Of a stretch of DNA of 9,655 nucleotides, positions 8,112-9,655 are shown piece by piece. The translations under genes and the position numbers were made by a program. The DNA is from Candidatus Latescibacterota bacterium (lineage in GTDB: Bacteria; Latescibacterota; MVCY01), in NCBI GenBank assembly GCA_030669445.1, contig DAOVDP010000032.1, positions 1-9,655 on the forward strand. Direction: 5' to 3'. The notes under the pieces were generated by a model, which was not told where the DNA came from, did no database searches, and saw nothing but the letters and a program-made list of their open reading frames with translations. Position 1 is the first letter of the stretch. The number at the start of each line of letters is the position of its first letter.

Positions 8112-8173
8112 CTCAGCCACCTCCTCTTTACAAGACGAAACCTTCTTTTGGGAAAACGGAACCTTCTGAGCAT
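8063..8173 (-). CDS. Possible 36-residue Arg-rich leader peptide overlapping the toast-rack gene
   Basis: An ORF beginning MLRRFRFPKRRFRLVKRR and ending in a Leu/Cys/Ser-rich stretch (SSSCSLLLLCWE). It has an excellent ribosome binding site, AGGAGG 8 nt before the ATG, as strong as that of the main gene, and its start lies about 40 nt after the predicted ECF start site. Its reading passes in another frame through the ribosome binding site and first 49 nt of the toast-rack gene, so translating it could control initiation there. Residues 3-23 are three 7-residue units (RRFRFPK, RRFRLVK, RRWLRCL). The C-terminal part is merely the toast-rack signal peptide region read in another frame, which argues that the peptide itself may not be conserved. 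It may be a leader, a small membrane-active peptide, or a by-product of a duplication. Confidence 0.35.
   Translation of the reverse strand: MLRRFRFPKRRFRLVKRRWLRCLESSSCSLLLLCWE
8105..8167 (-). repeat. Degenerate 21-nt tandem repeat covering the toast-rack start
   Basis: Three 21-nt units in minus-strand order: 8167-8147 (AGAAGGTTCCGTTTTCC...), 8146-8126 (AGAAGGTTTCGTCTTGT...) and 8125-8105. Units 1 and 2 agree at 15 of 21 positions. The third is more diverged and contains the ribosome binding site and ATG of the toast-rack gene. The period is seven codons, which gives the RRxRxxK pattern of the leader ORF. Confidence 0.6.
8120..8125 (-). promoter_or_regulatory. Ribosome binding site of the toast-rack gene
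   Basis: AGGAGG with 8 nt to the ATG at 8111. It decides the start against the GTG at 8120, whose G is the last base of the AGGAGG. Second copy of the 17-nt initiation cassette. Confidence 0.85.
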
Positions 8174-8181
8174 CTCAGTCA

Positions 8182-8187
8182 CCTCCT
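8182..8187 (-). promoter_or_regulatory. Extra ribosome binding site ahead of the leader ORF
   Basis: AGGAGG with 8 nt to the ATG at 8173, within AGGAGGTGACTGAGATG, a one-base variant of the cassette 62 nt further on. The similarity continues past the ATG for about 12 nt, which suggests that the initiation region was duplicated. Confidence 0.6.
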
Positions 8188-8220
8188 TCGACAAAGCAGA
8201 TTTTCGATTTCTAACTATCT

Positions 8221-8246
8221 GACCTGCCTTTATCCCAGAATGTTTC
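8221..8246 (-). promoter_or_regulatory. Candidate ECF sigma promoter, toast-rack operon
   Basis: Minus-strand GAAACATT (8246-8239), 15 nt, then GTC (8223-8221), within TGAAAC...GGTCAG. The AAC-containing -35 and GTC -10 resemble promoters of ECF sigma factors such as Bacillus SigW/SigM and E. coli SigmaE. Transcription would start near 8213, about 40 nt before the leader ORF. The same two blocks at the same spacing point the other way before the sigma gene. Confidence 0.55.
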
Positions 8247-8288
8247 ACTCTCTGGTACCTATTTTGTGAAAAAAAGTCGCTCGGAAGG

Positions 8289-8314
8289 GAAACATTTTCT
8301 TGACATCCAAAGTC
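8289..8314 (+). promoter_or_regulatory. Candidate ECF sigma promoter, sigma/anti-sigma operon
   Basis: Plus-strand GAAACATT (8289-8296), 15 nt, then GTC (8312-8314), identical in blocks and spacing to the divergent element at 8221-8246. Start of transcription near 8321 leaves about 40 nt before the ATG at 8363. It suggests the sigma factor drives its own operon. Confidence 0.55.
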
Positions 8315-8328
8315 CTATTTTATAGATT
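8300..8328 (+). promoter_or_regulatory. Overlapping sigma-70-like promoter before the sigma gene
   Basis: A perfect TTGACA (8300-8305), a 17-nt spacer and TAGATT (8323-8328, 4 of 6 matches). It overlaps the ECF element and could supply basal expression of the sigma factor. The TTG of TTGACA is also an in-frame possible start codon, but an mRNA from either promoter would begin downstream of it. Confidence 0.4.
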
Positions 8329-8362
8329 GAGAGAGAAAAGAAACCCCAAAGGCGTCTTCTCT

Positions 8363-8938
8363 ATGGAACTCTCAGATGAAGAACTGGTAGCGAAGGCAAA
8401 AAAAAACGACAGAAGGGCTTTTGAGGGCCTGGTCAATCGTCATCAAAAGATGGCCTTCAACCTTGCCTATCGGATGTTGGGAAACAGAGAGGACGCCGAA
8501 GACGCAGCCCAGGATAGTTTCATCAGACTGTATCATTCTATTGCCAAATTCCGGGTACAGGCGAAGTTCACCACCTGGTTTTATCGGATAGTTTCCAATG
8601 TCTGTCTGTCAAAACTCAGCGCATCTGGTGCCAGACAGAGCTTTATAGAACTTGATGCAGAAGCGGAGTCAGTCTATTCAGAGGCCTCCGATTGGAAAGA
8701 TACACCAGAAAACATCTTGTTAAAGGAAGAGTCCAAGCAAACAGTTCGAGAGTTAGTGAGGCTGCTTCCCCCTGCATACCGGGCGGTGATCACCCTGTAT
8801 CACTTGGAGTGGTTCTCCTACGCTGAGATTGCCCAAATTTTAGATTTGCCTGAGGGTACAGTGAAGACACATCTTTTTCGAGCCAGAGAGGCATTAAAAA
8901 AAGCAGTGCTGAACAAATATCAACAGGGAGAGATTTGA
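8363..8938 (+). CDS. ECF-type RNA polymerase sigma factor
   Basis: A 191-residue group 4 sigma factor directing RNA polymerase to a small stress regulon. It begins MELSDEELVAKAKKNDRRAF, the usual ECF opening. Region 2 spans about 20-95, with the core-binding and -10-melting motif DAEDAAQDSFIRLY (44-57) and FTTWFYRIVSN (69-79). A linker of about 40 residues leads to region 4 (about 130-180), where the helix-turn-helix reads FSYAEIAQILDLPEGTVKTHLFRAREALKK. Region 3 is absent, as expected. I placed the start at ATG 8363 (weak AAAGG 10 nt before), not the in-frame TTG at 8300, since that TTG is part of a -35 hexamer and would add an atypical 21-residue extension. The anti-sigma gene follows after 4 nt. 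Autoregulation is suggested by the promoter pair. Confidence 0.93.
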   Translation: MELSDEELVAKAKKNDRRAFEGLVNRHQKMAFNLAYRMLGNREDAEDAAQDSFIRLYHSIAKFRVQAKFTTWFYRIVSNVCLSKLSASGARQSFIELDAEAESVYSEASDWKDTPENILLKEESKQTVRELVRLLPPAYRAVITLYHLEWFSYAEIAQILDLPEGTVKTHLFRAREALKKAVLNKYQQGEI

Positions 8939-8942
8939 AGGG

Positions 8943-9491
8943 ATGAAGTGCGAGAAGAGTCGGGAACAGTTGCATCTTTATGTCGATGGTATGCTTGGTA
9001 AGCAGGAAAGGCGAGCCCTGAAGAGACATCTTGCAACTTGTCCTGAATGTCGGGCTGAGCTGGAATTGCTGCGAGGTATCGTTGAGGCCATAGAAACTGA
9101 ACCCCTGCTGGAGCCGGGGGCGGATTTCACTTCCCGGGTGATGGCCAGGTTGCCAGAGGTAGCTAAGAGAAAAGTATTCGGCTTTGAAAATATCTTCTGG
9201 ATATCGGGGGTAGCAGCGGCCTTCATCACAGCCACCTGGCTATCCTTAGCCTACGGAACCCATTTGGTCACAATCCTTGAAGAACAGATATCTATTTTTG
9301 CTAAGATTGGCCACTGGGTGTTGCTGGCCCTGCAAAGCTTCGTCTATTCAAAGAATTTCGCCAAGGGATTATCCACTGTTATGGGATTATTCCTGAGCCT
9401 GGTTATCTATCAGTTAGTCAGCTTGATCTACAATACTATTAACCGAAAAGCTCGGTACCAGTTTTATAGACAACCTCAACTGCCAGCATAG
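8943..9491 (+). CDS. Zinc-finger (zf-HC2) transmembrane anti-sigma factor
   Basis: A 182-residue anti-sigma factor that would hold the adjacent ECF sigma factor inactive at the membrane. The N-terminal cytoplasmic ZAS domain has Cys3, then His29, Cys33 and Cys36 in the signature HLATCPEC (HxxxCxxC). A helical linker leads to a membrane segment at about 83-104, a moderately hydrophobic region at 117-135, and a second strong membrane segment at about 145-165, followed by a basic tail. The start is 4 nt after the sigma stop, with AGGGAGAG about 10 nt upstream, consistent with coupled translation. Its last 16 nt overlap the end of the convergent M23 peptidase gene. The stress signal is unknown. 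Release might come through zinc or thiol chemistry or by regulated proteolysis, and the sequence does not tell which. Confidence 0.88.
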   Translation: MKCEKSREQLHLYVDGMLGKQERRALKRHLATCPECRAELELLRGIVEAIETEPLLEPGADFTSRVMARLPEVAKRKVFGFENIFWISGVAAAFITATWLSLAYGTHLVTILEEQISIFAKIGHWVLLALQSFVYSKNFAKGLSTVMGLFLSLVIYQLVSLIYNTINRKARYQFYRQPQLPA

Positions 9492-9655
9492 CTCTGAGCG
9501 TAAAAGTAGTTCAGGGGGTTTACAGGTTTTCCGTTTACCCTCACCTCGTAGTGGAGATGAGTGCCAGTAGAACGGCCGGTGTTGCCCATTTTACCAATTT
9601 TGTCTCCTCGCTTCACCTTCTGTCCTCTGTTAACGGTTATCTTGGAAAGGTGGGC
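9476..9655 (-). CDS. M23 (LytM-type) metallopeptidase, C-terminal fragment
   Basis: The last 59 residues of a peptidoglycan-targeting M23 peptidase; the rest lies beyond the right edge. The fragment has the core [21 protein letters not shown] followed by [19 protein letters not shown], in which His33 and His35 of HLH are the usual catalytic and zinc-binding pair. It ends YAQSYAGS. The frame is open to the window edge. The family acts outside the cytoplasm, either as an endopeptidase or as an amidase activator when residues are degenerate; here the visible HxH is intact. The 3' end lies inside the convergent anti-sigma gene. Confidence 0.9.
   Translation of the reverse strand, partial: AHLSKITVNRGQKVKRGDKIGKMGNTGRSTGTHLHYEVRVNGKPVNPLNYFYAQSYAGS

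Noticed and set aside
8112..8120. GTG start of the toast-rack gene at 8120
   Set aside because: The GTG begins on the last base of the AGGAGG that serves the ATG at 8111; the shorter start also gives a cleaner signal peptide.
6822..8222. Plus-strand ORFs opposite the toast-rack and membrane-protein genes
   Set aside because: Hydrophobic antisense shadows of genes that have clear starts and features on the minus strand.
8300..8362. TTG start giving a 212-residue sigma factor
   Set aside because: The TTG is part of a perfect TTGACA -35 hexamer; both promoter candidates start transcription downstream of it, and the ATG at 8363 begins the typical ECF N-terminus.

Overview
The window reads as a piece of a bacterial chromosome, with compact genes, Shine-Dalgarno sequences, ECF and sigma-70 type promoters and no sign of archaeal signals. 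A zinc-binding anti-sigma factor, an M23 peptidase and a secreted toast-rack-like protein suggest a cell with a peptidoglycan envelope. I cannot name the taxon. The mixture (type 2 ArgC, ClpB, a reverse-order PIN pair, a toast-rack protein) would fit an uncultured bacterial phylum, but that is inference.

Layout: (1) 1-2070, minus strand: arginine biosynthesis operon argC-argB-argD. ArgC and ArgB overlap by the ATGA stop/start and argD runs off the left edge. A doubtful 63-codon ORF precedes argC. (2) 2342-3011, minus strand: a PIN-domain ribonuclease-like toxin gene followed by a small overlapping gene, probably its antitoxin, behind a candidate promoter about 240 nt upstream. (3) 3012-3632: about 620 nt without a convincing gene, holding that minus-strand promoter and a good sigma-70-like promoter for clpB. 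(4) 3633-6218, plus strand: clpB, full length, followed by a terminator-like hairpin. (5) 6219-6580: convergent non-coding gap with a second hairpin. (6) 6581-9491: an envelope-stress-like module. An ECF sigma factor and its zinc-finger anti-sigma factor (plus strand) are divergent from a secreted toast-rack-like protein and a LiaI/DUF6249-like membrane protein (minus strand). (7) 9476-9655, minus strand: the C-terminus of an M23 (LytM) peptidase whose 3' end overlaps that of the anti-sigma gene.

The most interesting part is the divergent 8.17-8.36 kb region. It carries a matched pair of promoter-like elements, GAAACATT-N15-GTC, one pointing each way, as expected if the ECF sigma factor drives both its own operon and the divergent envelope operon. 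The divergent transcript would begin with a 36-codon Arg-rich ORF made of three 7-codon repeats. The last repeat unit contains the ribosome binding site and start codon of the toast-rack gene. A 17-nt initiation cassette, AGGAGGTGRYTGAGATG, occurs three times in this operon.
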